Source: Candidatus Puniceispirillum sp.
GTDB taxonomy: Bacteria; Pseudomonadota; Alphaproteobacteria; Puniceispirillales; Puniceispirillaceae
DNA length: 64,000 bases
NCBI GenBank assembly: GCA_028382965.1
Contig: JAOEUK010000001.1
Coordinates: 469,001 to 533,000, forward strand
Reading direction: 5' to 3'
The first letter of the stretch is position 1. Every line of letters begins with the position of its first letter. The notes under the pieces were generated by a model. It was not told the origin of the DNA. It searched no databases and worked only from the letters and a program-made list of their open reading frames with translations. Position numbers and translations under genes: made by a program. Positions 53,047 to 62,438 of this stretch are shown here, piece by piece.

Positions 53047-54672
53047 ATGACCAATCCATATGATATAGGGCTTGATCAGAATACAGCCAATTATCAGCCC
53101 CTGACACCGTTGACATTTCTTGAGCGTGCGGGAGTGGTGTCGCCGAAACAGACAGCTATTATACACGGTGAACTGCGGCGTGATTATATCGGACTTTATG
53201 AACGGTGCCGCCAGTTAGCAAGTGTGCTTAAAAGCGCGGGTTTAGGGCGTGGTGACACGGTATCTGTTATGCTACTGAATACACCAGCCATGATTGAGGC
53301 TCATTATGGTGTGCCAATGTCGGGTGCAGTTTTGCATTCGCTGAACACCAGACTCGACGCCACAACCATTGCTTTTCAATTAGATCATACAGAAGCAAAA
53401 ATTCTTATTGCTGATATTGAACTATTACCCCGTATTCGTGAGGCGCTTGCTCTTGCTAAGGGCAGCCCATGTTTGATTGTTTATGATGACCCTGAATTTG
53501 TTGGCACTTCTGTGCCTTATGATGAAATTGAATACGAGGATTTTATTGCGGCTGGTGATACTAATTTTGCTTGGCAGATGCCTGCTGATGAATGGGATGC
53601 AATCTCCATCAATTATACATCTGGGACAACTGGAGACCCCAAAGGGGTGGTGTATCATCATCGTGGAGCATACCTATTAGCGCAGGGAAATGCGCTTACA
53701 GCATCGATGAAGAAGCGGTCTGTTTATTTATGGACTTTACCAATGTTCCATTGCAATGGTTGGTGTTTTCCATGGACAATTTCCGCCATTTCAGGAACTC
53801 ATGTCTGCCTTCGTGATGTGCGTGCTGAAGAAATTTGGAAAGCTATTTTAAACCATCGAGTCAGCCACATGTGCGGTGCACCAATCGTAATGTCAATGGT
53901 GGCTTCTGGTAAACCTGAGACTGCACAATTAGACTATGAAGTTGAGTTTTTTACTGCAGCAGCACCGCCACCGGAAGCAGTATTGGCGACCATGAAGGAT
54001 GCAGGTTTCAATGTAACTCATCTTTACGGCCTGACTGAAACCTACGGGCCTGCTGTGGTAAATGACTGGGACCCATCATGGGATGCTTTGGATAATGCCG
54101 AGCAGGCAGCTCTGAAAGCACGTCAAGGAGTTCGATATCTGGCTCTGGAAGGCCTTGATGTTGTCGATCCTGACAGCATGGTACCAGTGCAGCGTGATGG
54201 TGCCAGTATTGGCGAGGTGGTGATGCGCGGTAATGTTGTGATGAAAGGGTATTTTAAAAATGTTGTTTCAACAGAGCGCGCTTTTTCGGGTGGTTGGTTT
54301 CATTCCGGTGATTTGGGTGTTGTCCATCCAGATGGTTATGTTCAGCTCAAGGACAGATCGAAAGACATCATTATTTCTGGAGGAGAAAATATTTCCTCGA
54401 TCGAGGTGGAGGACTCTTTACATAAGCATCCTGCGGTGGCAACCGTGGCTGTTGTAGCGATGCCGCATGAGAGATGGGGGGAAACTCCGTGTGCTTATAT
54501 TGAACTTGTTGACGGAGAGAAGGTGACTAGTGCTGAGTTGCGCGATTGGTGTCGTAAGAACCTTGCCAGCTTCAAAGTGCCAACGGAATTTCGTTTTGAG
54601 CCTATTCCAAAGACATCTACCGGTAAAATTCAAAAATATGCACTTCGTCAGCGGTTAACTAATAAAGGCTAG
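53047..54672 (+). CDS. Acyl-CoA synthetase (AMP-binding family)
   Basis: 541 aa ANL-superfamily ligase that activates a carboxylic acid to acyl-CoA via acyl-AMP. The P-loop is INYTSGTTGDPKGVVYHH near 176-193; LYGLTETYGP near 320 and the hinge GWFHSGDLGVVHPDGYVQLKDRSKD are also visible (A8 region, split). The C-terminal Lys is in PKTSTGKIQKYALRQ. Opening text ANYQPLTPLTFLERAGVV is typical of the medium-chain fatty-acid type. Similar ligases work on methylmercaptopropionate, but nothing here proves that. Downstream of the ECHDC3-like gene. Confidence 0.9.
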   Translation: MTNPYDIGLDQNTANYQPLTPLTFLERAGVVSPKQTAIIHGELRRDYIGLYERCRQLASVLKSAGLGRGDTVSVMLLNTPAMIEAHYGVPMSGAVLHSLNTRLDATTIAFQLDHTEAKILIADIELLPRIREALALAKGSPCLIVYDDPEFVGTSVPYDEIEYEDFIAAGDTNFAWQMPADEWDAISINYTSGTTGDPKGVVYHHRGAYLLAQGNALTASMKKRSVYLWTLPMFHCNGWCFPWTISAISGTHVCLRDVRAEEIWKAILNHRVSHMCGAPIVMSMVASGKPETAQLDYEVEFFTAAAPPPEAVLATMKDAGFNVTHLYGLTETYGPAVVNDWDPSWDALDNAEQAALKARQGVRYLALEGLDVVDPDSMVPVQRDGASIGEVVMRGNVVMKGYFKNVVSTERAFSGGWFHSGDLGVVHPDGYVQLKDRSKDIIISGGENISSIEVEDSLHKHPAVATVAVVAMPHERWGETPCAYIELVDGEKVTSAELRDWCRKNLASFKVPTEFRFEPIPKTSTGKIQKYALRQRLTNKG

Positions 54673-54751
54673 TCTGGTTGCTAAAACAATATCATAGCAA
54701 AGCTTAACAGAAGCGGCTTTGATGGCTAACCCATAATAAAGGGATTGAAAA

Positions 54752-55603
54752 ATGCGTCTTGTTCGATATGGCCGCGCTGGAGAGGAAAAACCTGGCCTTG
54801 TTGATGATGGTGGGGTGGTGCGAGACTTGTCTGGCTATATTAGGGACATCGACGCTTCAACTCTTGGCGACGTCAGCTTAAATGCTTTGCGAGGATTAAA
54901 AACAAATAGTTTACCTCAGGTTTCAGGAGCGCCTAGGTTTGGTCCATGCGTCAGTGGCGTTGGAAAATTTATTTGTATAGGATTAAATTTCCATGATCAT
55001 GCGCGCGAAACAAGGTTGCCGATTCCTACGCATCCAATTGTTTTTTTGAAAGCAACATCATCAATTAATGGACCAGACGATGACATTTTTATGCCCCGTG
55101 GGTCAGCACACAGTGATTGGGAAGTCGAATTGGCGGTGGTTATTGGTAAAAAGTGCAAATATGTTTCCCTTAAAACTGCGCTGGATTATGTGGCGGGGTA
55201 TTGCATTGTGAATGACGTTTCTGAGCGCCATATGCAAATGAATTTATCAGGACAATGGACCAAGGGTAAGTCATGTGATCACTACGGACCAGTTGGGCCT
55301 TGGCTTGTGACTCGCGATGAGGTGTCTGATCCACAATCTTTATTTATGAAGTTAGCGGTAAATGACAAAGTGATGCAGAGTGGCACTTCAGCCGATATGA
55401 TTTTTTCAGTTGCTGAAATCATTGCGCACCTCTCTGATTTGATGACGCTGCACCCTGGTGATATCATTGCTACTGGTACTCCTGCAGGGGTTGGTATGGG
55501 ACAAAGTCCCGAAGCAATTTATCTAAAAGATGGTGATGTTATGACGCTGGAAATTGAGGGGCTTGGTCGCCAGAAACAGAGAATTTTTGCTGATCCTAGC
55601 TAG
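54752..55603 (+). CDS. Fumarylacetoacetate hydrolase (FAH) family protein
   Basis: 283 aa. An N-terminal small domain (MRLVRYGRAGEEKPGLVDDG) is followed by the FAH catalytic fold. It has CIGLNFHDHARET near 75-87, PIVFLKATSSINGPDDDI, the metal-binding SDWEVELAVVIGK, YCIVNDVSERHMQ, the KSCDHYGPVGPW loop, and GDIIATGTPAGVGMG near 238. Members act as acylpyruvate hydrolases, ureidoglycolate lyases or 2-oxo-hept-3-ene-dioate hydratases/decarboxylases. The substrate is unknown. 79 bp after the ligase. Confidence 0.86.
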   Translation: MRLVRYGRAGEEKPGLVDDGGVVRDLSGYIRDIDASTLGDVSLNALRGLKTNSLPQVSGAPRFGPCVSGVGKFICIGLNFHDHARETRLPIPTHPIVFLKATSSINGPDDDIFMPRGSAHSDWEVELAVVIGKKCKYVSLKTALDYVAGYCIVNDVSERHMQMNLSGQWTKGKSCDHYGPVGPWLVTRDEVSDPQSLFMKLAVNDKVMQSGTSADMIFSVAEIIAHLSDLMTLHPGDIIATGTPAGVGMGQSPEAIYLKDGDVMTLEIEGLGRQKQRIFADPS

Positions 55604-55712
55604 TGGTTCTGCTAATTACTTGTCCTTCTTGACAGTCTTTTTGATTTGCGTTTGATGCAGGGAATGCTTATGTCTTCAAGAGTTTATTTTCGGATTTTTT
55701 GTATAAGTTAGG

Positions 55713-57164
55713 ATGACGATGTCAGGCCCAATTCATGTTCACTGGTTTCGTCAGGACCTAAGACTTGCAGATAATCCGGCATTGTCGGCGGCGGCATCAC
55801 AAGGTGCGGTGCTTGGGGTTTACATTCTTGATGATGTTAACTCGGGGAATCACAGTATGGGCGAAGCAAGCCGTTGGTGGCTACATCACTCCTTAACTGC
55901 TCTGGATCAAGCACTTGGTGGAAAATTGTTAGTGATGGCCGGGAATCCGGCGGAAATCCTGCCTCGTCTTGTCAAGACTGTTTTGGCCAAATCCATTCAC
56001 TGGAATCGTGCTTATGAGCCATGGCGTATTGAGCGTGATGCCGCGATCAAGGCGCAACTTGTGGAACACGGGTTGGTGGTCCAAAGTCATAATGGATCAC
56101 TATTATGGGAGCCTTGGGATGTGCTAAAAAAAGACGGAACGCCCTATAAGGTCTTCACTCCCTTTTATCGGCGTGGCTGTCTTGGAACGACTCCGCCGCG
56201 CCGCCCTTTAACAGTTCCTCCCAAATTAAACATTGTTGACATAGGCAATGCTGACTTGGGAGCGTTGGCCATTGCCCAGCTAGGACTATTGCCTGAACGT
56301 GACTGGAAAGATGGGCTTGCCGCAACATGGCGTATTGGCGAGGTAGCAGCTTATGAACGGTTGACAACTTTTCTTGATGACGGGCTTGATGGTTACAAGG
56401 AAGGCCGTAATTTTCCATCTAAGCGGAATGTATCGCGTCTCTCAGCTTATTTGCATTGGGGTGAAATTTCCCCCAACACTGTTTGGTACGCTGCCAAGGA
56501 TCGTTTGGATGCGGGCTTTGGTCAAGATGGTGATTGTGACAATTTCCTATCTGAACTTGGTTGGCGCGAATTTTCTTACTCCCTGTTATATCACTTTCCT
56601 GAATTGCCTCGCAAAAACCTGAATCCACGATTTAACGGCTTTGACTGGTGCAATGATCCTGCCTTGCTGAAATGCTGGCAAAAAGGGAAGACTGGCTATC
56701 CAATAGTGGATGCTGGCATGCGAGAGTTAAAGCAAACTGGATATATGCATAACCGTGTACGAATGGTTGTGGGGTCTTTTTTGGTTAAAAATTTGCGTCT
56801 TCACTGGCATCATGGCGAGGCATGGTTTTGGAAGAGTCTGGTGGATGCTGATCTTGCAAGTAACAGTGCTGGTTGGCAGTGGATTGCTGGTTGTGGTGCG
56901 GATGCGGCGCCTTATTTTCGCATTTTCAACCCAATTACCCAGGGCATAAAGTTTGATGCTGATGGGGATTATATTCGGCGCTATGTGCCTGAACTTGCCA
57001 AGCTTCCTAACGTCTATTTATGCAAACCTTGGGAGGCACCGAATGTCATATTGGAAGGGGCTGGTGTGCGGCTTGATGAGACCTATCCCAGGCCTGTTGT
57101 CGATGTAAAGGTATCACGTGAGGCGGCGCTGGCGGCCTTTTCGGCCTTGCGTAACGCATCGTGA
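55713..57164 (+). CDS. phrB: Deoxyribodipyrimidine photolyase (class I CPD type)
   Basis: 483 aa. The N-terminal Rossmann antenna domain opens VHWFRQDLRLADNPALSAAA. The C-terminal FAD domain has RLSAYLHWGEISPNTVW, LGWREFSYSLLYHFPELPRK, TGYPIVDAGMRELKQTGYMH, and the tryptophan-rich WHHGEAWFWKSLVDADLASN followed by WQWIAGCGADAAPYFRIFNP. These identify a class I CPD photolyase using FADH- to split cyclobutane dimers with blue light. Its stop overlaps the GTG start of the next photolyase gene (GTGA), so both are made together. Confidence 0.93.
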   Translation: MTMSGPIHVHWFRQDLRLADNPALSAAASQGAVLGVYILDDVNSGNHSMGEASRWWLHHSLTALDQALGGKLLVMAGNPAEILPRLVKTVLAKSIHWNRAYEPWRIERDAAIKAQLVEHGLVVQSHNGSLLWEPWDVLKKDGTPYKVFTPFYRRGCLGTTPPRRPLTVPPKLNIVDIGNADLGALAIAQLGLLPERDWKDGLAATWRIGEVAAYERLTTFLDDGLDGYKEGRNFPSKRNVSRLSAYLHWGEISPNTVWYAAKDRLDAGFGQDGDCDNFLSELGWREFSYSLLYHFPELPRKNLNPRFNGFDWCNDPALLKCWQKGKTGYPIVDAGMRELKQTGYMHNRVRMVVGSFLVKNLRLHWHHGEAWFWKSLVDADLASNSAGWQWIAGCGADAAPYFRIFNPITQGIKFDADGDYIRRYVPELAKLPNVYLCKPWEAPNVILEGAGVRLDETYPRPVVDVKVSREAALAAFSALRNAS

Positions 57165-58684
57165 AAACACTGCGTCTTATCCTTGGTGACCAGCTTGATC
57201 GTGATCTGCCCTCATTGCGGGATATTGACCTAGCGCAAGATATTGCCTTGATCGCTGAGGTGATGGCGGAAGTTACCTATGTCAAACATCACAAGCGTAA
57301 GGTTGCTTTTTTGTTTTCGGCAATGCGTCATTTTGCCAAATCTCTTGAGGATGACGGGATTCAGGTTTCTTATCGGCGGCTTGATGATCCTGAAAATGTG
57401 GGCAGTCTTGCGGGTGAAATCATTTCTTCTATCAGCACTTTTAGCCCTGACCGCATTGTGGTAACAGCGCCCGGTGAATACCGGCTGGTTTCAGAAATGC
57501 TCAGCTGGCAAGACCAGTTTAATCTACCGGTTATTATTTTGCCCGACACACGGTTTTTGTGCAGTCTTGATGATTTCTCAGCATGGGCAGATGGCCGCAA
57601 ATCCTTAAGGATGGAGTTCTTTTATCGTGAAATGCGTAAGCGCTATAATATTCTTATGGATAAGGACAAGCCGATTGGTGATAAGTGGAATTATGACGCT
57701 GATAATCGGCAACCACCTAAAGCTGGATTGCACATTCCAACACCAAGCCAATTTAAACCAGATGCCATCACAGTTGAAGTTCTAGCGCTTGTTGAGAAAC
57801 GCTGTGCTGACCATTTTGGTCAGCTAGATGCATTTGATTTTGCAGTAACTCGTGAACAGGCTATGTCTGTGCTCAATCAGTTCATTATGGAAAGGTTGCC
57901 ATATTTTGGCACTTATCAAGATGCAATGGTAACTGATGAGCCGTGGATGTACCACAGCCATATAGGCCTGTACTTGAACGCTGGGTTGCTGAGACCACTT
58001 GAGGTGATAACAGCGGTTGAAGCTGCTTATCATGCTGGTGCTGCACCTCTTAATGCGGTTGAAGGTTTCATTCGGCAAATTCTTGGTTGGCGTGAATTTG
58101 TACGCGGTCTTTATTGGTTAAAGATGCCTGAATATGCTGAATTTAACTTTTTACAAGCGAGCAAACCTTTGCCAGATTTTTTCTGGACTGGTAAAACTGA
58201 TATGCGATGTCTCAGCCAGTCGATTCAGCAAACAGATGCATTTTCATATGCACATCATATTCAGAGGCTTATGGTGCTTGGTAATTTTGCTCTTCTTGCT
58301 GGCCTGTCTCCAAAAGAGGTCAATGAATGGTTTTTGATTGTTTATGTTGATGCTTATGAATGGGTTGTGCTGCCAAATGTTTCTGGCATGGCATTATTTG
58401 CTGATGGTGGTTTTCTGGCCAGCAAGCCATACGCAGCGGGGGGAGCTTATATTAACAGGATGTCAGATTATTGTAAAAGTTGTTATTATAATGTGGCAGA
58501 AAAATCAGGCGAAAAGGCTTGCCCTTTCAATTATCTCTATTGGAATTTTTTGGCCCGAAATCGAGAGAAAATTGGTGGTAACCCGCGCCTTGGGATGATT
58601 TACCGGACTTTTGACAGGATGAGCCCAGAAAAGCAGGCCACTGTCACAATTGACGCTGACCGGTTTATAGCAAAATTAGCCTAA
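57161..58684 (+). CDS. Fe-S bacterial cryptochrome/(6-4) photolyase, PhrB-like
   Basis: 507 aa, the same length as I recall for Agrobacterium PhrB, the [4Fe-4S] (6-4) photolyase. The four cluster cysteines fall at C350 (DMRCLSQSI), C438 and C441 (DYCKSCYYN) and C454 (EKACPFN), the same numbers I recall for PhrB. It starts LRLILGDQLDRDLPSL, typical of the FeS-BCP/CryPro group, and has GWREFVRGLYWLKMPEYAE near 307. It should repair (6-4) photoproducts, complementing the CPD photolyase just upstream. GTG start at 57161, coupled by a 4 bp overlap. Confidence 0.93.
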   Translation: MKTLRLILGDQLDRDLPSLRDIDLAQDIALIAEVMAEVTYVKHHKRKVAFLFSAMRHFAKSLEDDGIQVSYRRLDDPENVGSLAGEIISSISTFSPDRIVVTAPGEYRLVSEMLSWQDQFNLPVIILPDTRFLCSLDDFSAWADGRKSLRMEFFYREMRKRYNILMDKDKPIGDKWNYDADNRQPPKAGLHIPTPSQFKPDAITVEVLALVEKRCADHFGQLDAFDFAVTREQAMSVLNQFIMERLPYFGTYQDAMVTDEPWMYHSHIGLYLNAGLLRPLEVITAVEAAYHAGAAPLNAVEGFIRQILGWREFVRGLYWLKMPEYAEFNFLQASKPLPDFFWTGKTDMRCLSQSIQQTDAFSYAHHIQRLMVLGNFALLAGLSPKEVNEWFLIVYVDAYEWVVLPNVSGMALFADGGFLASKPYAAGGAYINRMSDYCKSCYYNVAEKSGEKACPFNYLYWNFLARNREKIGGNPRLGMIYRTFDRMSPEKQATVTIDADRFIAKLA

Positions 58685-58784
58685 TTAGTAATGCCGGTCT
58701 TGACCAGTAGGCCAATTGTTACGAGTACAGATTCGTTCTAAATTGGTATGATTTCAACTTAGATTAAATAGTGAGGATATTAAA

Positions 58785-59435
58785 ATGGGGCGAAGACAAA
58801 GGCCAACAATAATAACAGCATTGAGTAGTGGATTGTTGCGATTAAGCCTGACGGCAGGATTGCTGATTGCCGTGTTTTATGGGCTTTCAGCCTGTGCCAA
58901 GCGCGATGTCACGCATCTTGCAGATCGCCAGCCAGTACTTGTGTTGGAACAGTTTTTTTTGGGGGACAGCGTTGCTTTTGGTATTTTTGAAGACCGGTTT
59001 GGAAACTTGCAGCGCCAGTTTAGGGTAAATCTGCGTGGCTCGGTCACCGGCAGCCGGCTGGTTCTTGACGAAACATTTCTATATGAAGATGGTGAAAAGG
59101 CGCAGCGTATTTGGAACATCGATAATCTTGGTCCTGGCGAAGATGGCACAATCCGCTATCAAGGTCAGGCTAGCGATATTGAGGGACGGGCCAATGGACG
59201 TATTTCGGGTAACGGGTTACAATGGAGCTACGATGTTGCCCTTGAAATGAATGGGTATGAATTTGAGGTTCATTTTGATGATTGGATTTATAGGCAAAGC
59301 GAAGATGTTGCTATTAACCGCGCCTACGTAAGTAAATTTGGTGTTGAAATTGGGTCGGTCACAATTGTGTTTTTACGCGGAAAAGCGGCGGCGGCGGCTG
59401 GCCCGCTTGATCTTGATAAATGGGTTGCAAAGTAA
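58785..59435 (+). CDS. DUF3833 lipoprotein
   Basis: 216 aa. Residues 17-36 are hydrophobic and end in a lipobox YGLSACAKR (Cys37), so it is a predicted lipoprotein with a soluble beta-rich domain: FFLGDSVAFGIFEDRFGNLQ, then WNIDNLGPGEDGTIRYQG, WSYDVALEMNGYEFEVHFDDW. It matches DUF3833, a family of unknown function often found beside photolyase and SDR genes in light or photooxidative stress clusters. 100 bp after the (6-4) photolyase. Confidence 0.85.
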   Translation: MGRRQRPTIITALSSGLLRLSLTAGLLIAVFYGLSACAKRDVTHLADRQPVLVLEQFFLGDSVAFGIFEDRFGNLQRQFRVNLRGSVTGSRLVLDETFLYEDGEKAQRIWNIDNLGPGEDGTIRYQGQASDIEGRANGRISGNGLQWSYDVALEMNGYEFEVHFDDWIYRQSEDVAINRAYVSKFGVEIGSVTIVFLRGKAAAAAGPLDLDKWVAK

Positions 59436-59450
59436 AGGATTGATTGGCAA

Positions 59451-60032
59451 ATGACATCCTATCCACCCATGAAATTACTGTCGTTCTTTCTAGAAATTCT
59501 GCCACTTGTGGGATTTTTTATAGGGTTTGAATTATATGGCCTTTTCAGCGCTGCAATGATTTCAATGGCACTTGGGGCGCTAGTCATGGGCGTGAACTGG
59601 TTTAAAACACGCCGGCTTGCCATATTTGCGCTGTTTTCATTGATTATGTCGGGTGGGTTAACCCTTGCTGCCTTATATTTCAATGCTGCTATTTTTATCA
59701 AAATCCAGCCAACCATTTTTAATGGGATTTTTGCTATTGTCTTGTTAGGTGGGGTAGTGGTTGGCAAGGCCATGATGCAGAAATTTTTTGGTACACAATT
59801 TCAGCTGACAACGCCAACCTGGTTTCTTTTAAGCCGCCGGTGGGGACTGTTCTTTCTATGTTTGGCGATTGCCAATGAGATTGTTTGGCGGAATGCAAGT
59901 GATGCTGATTGGGTGGCGTTCAAAACTTTTATTGCTGCCCCTGCTAGCGTCCTGTTCATGATGGCGCAATTGCCGCTGACTTTGCGTGGTAGGATTACTA
60001 ATGATAGGCTGATTAATAGATTTCAGAAGTAA
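59451..60032 (+). CDS. yciB: YciB/IspZ-like inner membrane protein
   Basis: 193 aa with five or six membrane segments. It has LEILPLVGFFIGFELYGLFS at the N-terminus, the KIQPTIFNGIFAIVLLGGVV loop, and RRWGLFFLCLAIANEIVWRN, which is diagnostic of intracellular septation protein A (YciB). The family affects envelope and septum integrity. The terminal segment differs from the standard YciB ending, and its position in the photolyase/DUF3833 cluster may reflect a membrane role in light stress. AAGGA upstream of ATG 59451. Confidence 0.82.
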   Translation: MTSYPPMKLLSFFLEILPLVGFFIGFELYGLFSAAMISMALGALVMGVNWFKTRRLAIFALFSLIMSGGLTLAALYFNAAIFIKIQPTIFNGIFAIVLLGGVVVGKAMMQKFFGTQFQLTTPTWFLLSRRWGLFFLCLAIANEIVWRNASDADWVAFKTFIAAPASVLFMMAQLPLTLRGRITNDRLINRFQK

Positions 60033-60035
60033 TGC

Positions 60036-60770
60036 CTAGAACGGGATAGGTCGGCCATCATAGGCGTAAAAGCCTCCACTATCATCTGGCGACAATTGAT
60101 CAAGAGTGGCCCACATTTCATCAGCGCTTTCTGCAGCGCTTTTCAACACACCTTCAGCTAGGTTGGGGCGGAATGGCTGTGATAGATTAGTTTCCACGGT
60201 ACCTGGGTGCAATGTAACCATTTTAGCCTGATCATTGTAGCGTGCCAGCTCAATTGATAGGGTGTGTATATACTGGTTCAAGGCTGCCTTGCTGGCCCGA
60301 TAGCTATACCAGCCGCCAAGCCGGTTATCTGTAATTGAACCAACCCGCGCCGAAAGGCTGGCTACTGTTACTGGACGGGCCCGCCGCAACGCAGGCCAAA
60401 GGGCTTTTAGAAATAGCACCGGTCCCATCGCATTGACCTGATAAGTATGTAGCATTGCTTCTGGATCAAGCGCGCCAATTTGCTTTTCAGGCTGAATTTT
60501 AGCATCATGCAGCACGCCAGCTGTGGTGATGATACGGTCAATGTGCGGGGCAGTGTCAAGTATGGCCTTACCGGTGCTGGCAATTTGCGCTGGTTGAAGA
60601 AAATCCATATTAAACCAATGAATACTTGCCGATGGCATTAGCTGGCTATAGCCTTCCGAGGCTTTTGGGTTACGTGCAGTTAAATATAGGTCAGTTGCGC
60701 CAGCTTGGATTGCGTGGTGAGCAAATGCAAGGCCAAGGCCGCGGCCTGCTCCTTGAATAACGATATGCAT
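60036..60770 (-). CDS. Short-chain dehydrogenase/reductase (C-factor-like)
   Basis: 244 aa SDR. The cofactor motif is IQGAGRGLGLAFAHHA (Gly-rich, residues 5-20). The catalytic elements are ASLSARVGS and YSYRASKAALNQY (Tyr-x3-Lys near 170), and TLHPGTVETNLSQPF follows. It belongs to the CsgA/C-factor-like SDRs that appear beside photolyase and DUF3833 in other proteobacteria. Substrate unknown. Convergent with the yciB-like gene, 3 bp apart. Confidence 0.88.
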   Translation of the reverse strand: MHIVIQGAGRGLGLAFAHHAIQAGATDLYLTARNPKASEGYSQLMPSASIHWFNMDFLQPAQIASTGKAILDTAPHIDRIITTAGVLHDAKIQPEKQIGALDPEAMLHTYQVNAMGPVLFLKALWPALRRARPVTVASLSARVGSITDNRLGGWYSYRASKAALNQYIHTLSIELARYNDQAKMVTLHPGTVETNLSQPFRPNLAEGVLKSAAESADEMWATLDQLSPDDSGGFYAYDGRPIPF

Positions 60771-60887
60771 TGGATATTTTACCTTTAAACGAGATATAAC
60801 TATTGGAGACGTTTTGCCGCAATTGCTTTTTCAGAAATAAGTTGTCACTTAATTACAATCTAACAATGGATGTGAGTATGAGATTGA

Positions 60888-61391
60888 ATGATGATTAAAT
60901 ACCAACGTTTTCTGATAAGAGTTCTAGTTATTATAGGTTGTTTACTATGGTTTCCAGTTCAGGCAGATGATCTTGTAAGGCCTGATCCGTCAATTGGGCC
61001 TGATGAAGTTGTGGCCATTCAGCTGATGGGCCTTAAGAACAATGATATTATTGAAACTGATTTTGGAATTCGTCAGGCATGGAATTTTGCGCATCCAAGA
61101 AACCGCATGACTACTGGCCCCTTTCCAAATTTTTTGAAAATAATAAGAGGGCCAGGTTACTCTTCCTTGCTGAATCACAAGTCACATGAAATTCGAACTG
61201 GCAGGGGTTTGTCAGAGGGCAAGACAGATAATGGGGAGATGTGGCAACAGTTTGATGTGCTTATGGAGACCGTTAATGGTGATATATTGTATTTTTCATG
61301 GATGGTACAAAAGGTTGTTTCAGGGCAGTTTCAAGATTGTTGGATGACGATCTCTGTTTCGTCACCCCGGCCAGCAGGACAATCAGGGTAG
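60888..61391 (+). CDS. DUF4864 exported protein
   Basis: 167 aa with an N-terminal signal peptide (LIRVLVIIGCLLWFPVQA, about residues 8-26). The mature part matches DUF4864: DEVVAIQLMGLKNNDI, ARNFAHPRNRMTTGP-like text (here AWNFAHPRNRMTTGPFPNFL) and GPGYSSLLNHKSHEIR. Function unknown; common in alphaproteobacteria and probably periplasmic. A second ATG at 60891 is equally possible. Ends 9 bp before the convergent DMT gene. Confidence 0.83.
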   Translation: MMIKYQRFLIRVLVIIGCLLWFPVQADDLVRPDPSIGPDEVVAIQLMGLKNNDIIETDFGIRQAWNFAHPRNRMTTGPFPNFLKIIRGPGYSSLLNHKSHEIRTGRGLSEGKTDNGEMWQQFDVLMETVNGDILYFSWMVQKVVSGQFQDCWMTISVSSPRPAGQSG

Positions 61392-61400
61392 TTTTGCCGG

Positions 61401-62270
61401 CTAGTTCACTTCAGCGATACGGGACCGTTGTAACGCAAATAATCCTGAAACAATAATTACAGCACTGCCAATAAGGAGCATTTGATCAAGTTTATCAGCA
61501 AAGATTATAATTCCAATGCTAGAGGAAAAAATAAGCTGTAAGTAGGCAAAAGGCTGAGTTGTTGATGCTTTGGTGGCATTAAGGGCTTTTATCAATAGAT
61601 AATGTCCGCCGGTGCCAGTGAGGCATAATAGACCCATCCACCCCCAGTCACTGCCAGTAGGCGGGAGCCAAAAAAATGGTCCAATAATTAACATTGCTGC
61701 ACCGCCAGCTATGGCAGTCCAAAAAAAACTGGTTTGTGCTGTATCTTTACGTGCAGCAAAACGTGTCATCAGGCCATAAGAGGCCATCATTATAGCAGCC
61801 AAGACAGGCAATATGCTAGAGCTGTTGAACATCTCTGATCCTGGGCGCAAAATTAGTAACACGCCAGAAAATCCCATTAAAACAGCCAGCCACCGCCGCC
61901 AGCCAACGACCTCGCCAAGAAGTGGAACAGAAAGAGCCATTACAATCAGAGGGTAGCTTGCAAAAACGGCATGAAAATGAACCAGGCCAACTTTAGTAAA
62001 ACTCAGGATTGCGACACAAATTTGAGAAACAAGAAGCAGTCCACGTCCGATTTGTAAGGGTAATTGCTCGCTACTGGCCACAGCCTTGACCCCACCTTGC
62101 TGCCTTGCGCTATAGGCAAGCACAAAACACATAAAGAAAATGTAACGTATTGTGACAACGGTGATTACATTATAGTTCTCAGCAAGGTATCTTGAAATAC
62201 CGTCTTGAATAGCAAAAACAATTGTTGTGGCAATCATTAATATTATACCAAGGCGCGGGTTATCTTGCAT
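61401..62270 (-). CDS. EamA/DMT family transporter
   Basis: 289 aa with ten predicted helices in two EamA repeats: GIILMIATTIVFAIQDGISR at the start, VPLLGEVVGWRRWLAVLMG and, in the second half, TQPFAYLQLIFSSSIGIIIF. Resembles the RarD/SAM-exporter-like alphaproteobacterial group. Substrate unknown. Stands alone. Confidence 0.86.
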   Translation of the reverse strand: MQDNPRLGIILMIATTIVFAIQDGISRYLAENYNVITVVTIRYIFFMCFVLAYSARQQGGVKAVASSEQLPLQIGRGLLLVSQICVAILSFTKVGLVHFHAVFASYPLIVMALSVPLLGEVVGWRRWLAVLMGFSGVLLILRPGSEMFNSSSILPVLAAIMMASYGLMTRFAARKDTAQTSFFWTAIAGGAAMLIIGPFFWLPPTGSDWGWMGLLCLTGTGGHYLLIKALNATKASTTQPFAYLQLIFSSSIGIIIFADKLDQMLLIGSAVIIVSGLFALQRSRIAEVN

Positions 62271-62438
62271 GACAGGATATTATCCTCGTTATTAAGCAGC
62301 ATCGGTCTCTGTGTTTTTTCAAGACAGGATGAACGATACAAGAGCATTTAAAAGTAAGCGCTATGATTGTGTATTGATAATTTTTTGGTTTTACTTGTTA
62401 AACAGGTGTGGAGAAAATACTCTCCTACGTGATTTTTT

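Noticed and set aside
52227-55603. A DMSP demethylation (dmdBCD-like) operon
   Set aside because: The acyl-CoA synthetase type is compatible, but the crotonase-like protein lacks catalytic residues and no DmdA or DmdC is nearby.
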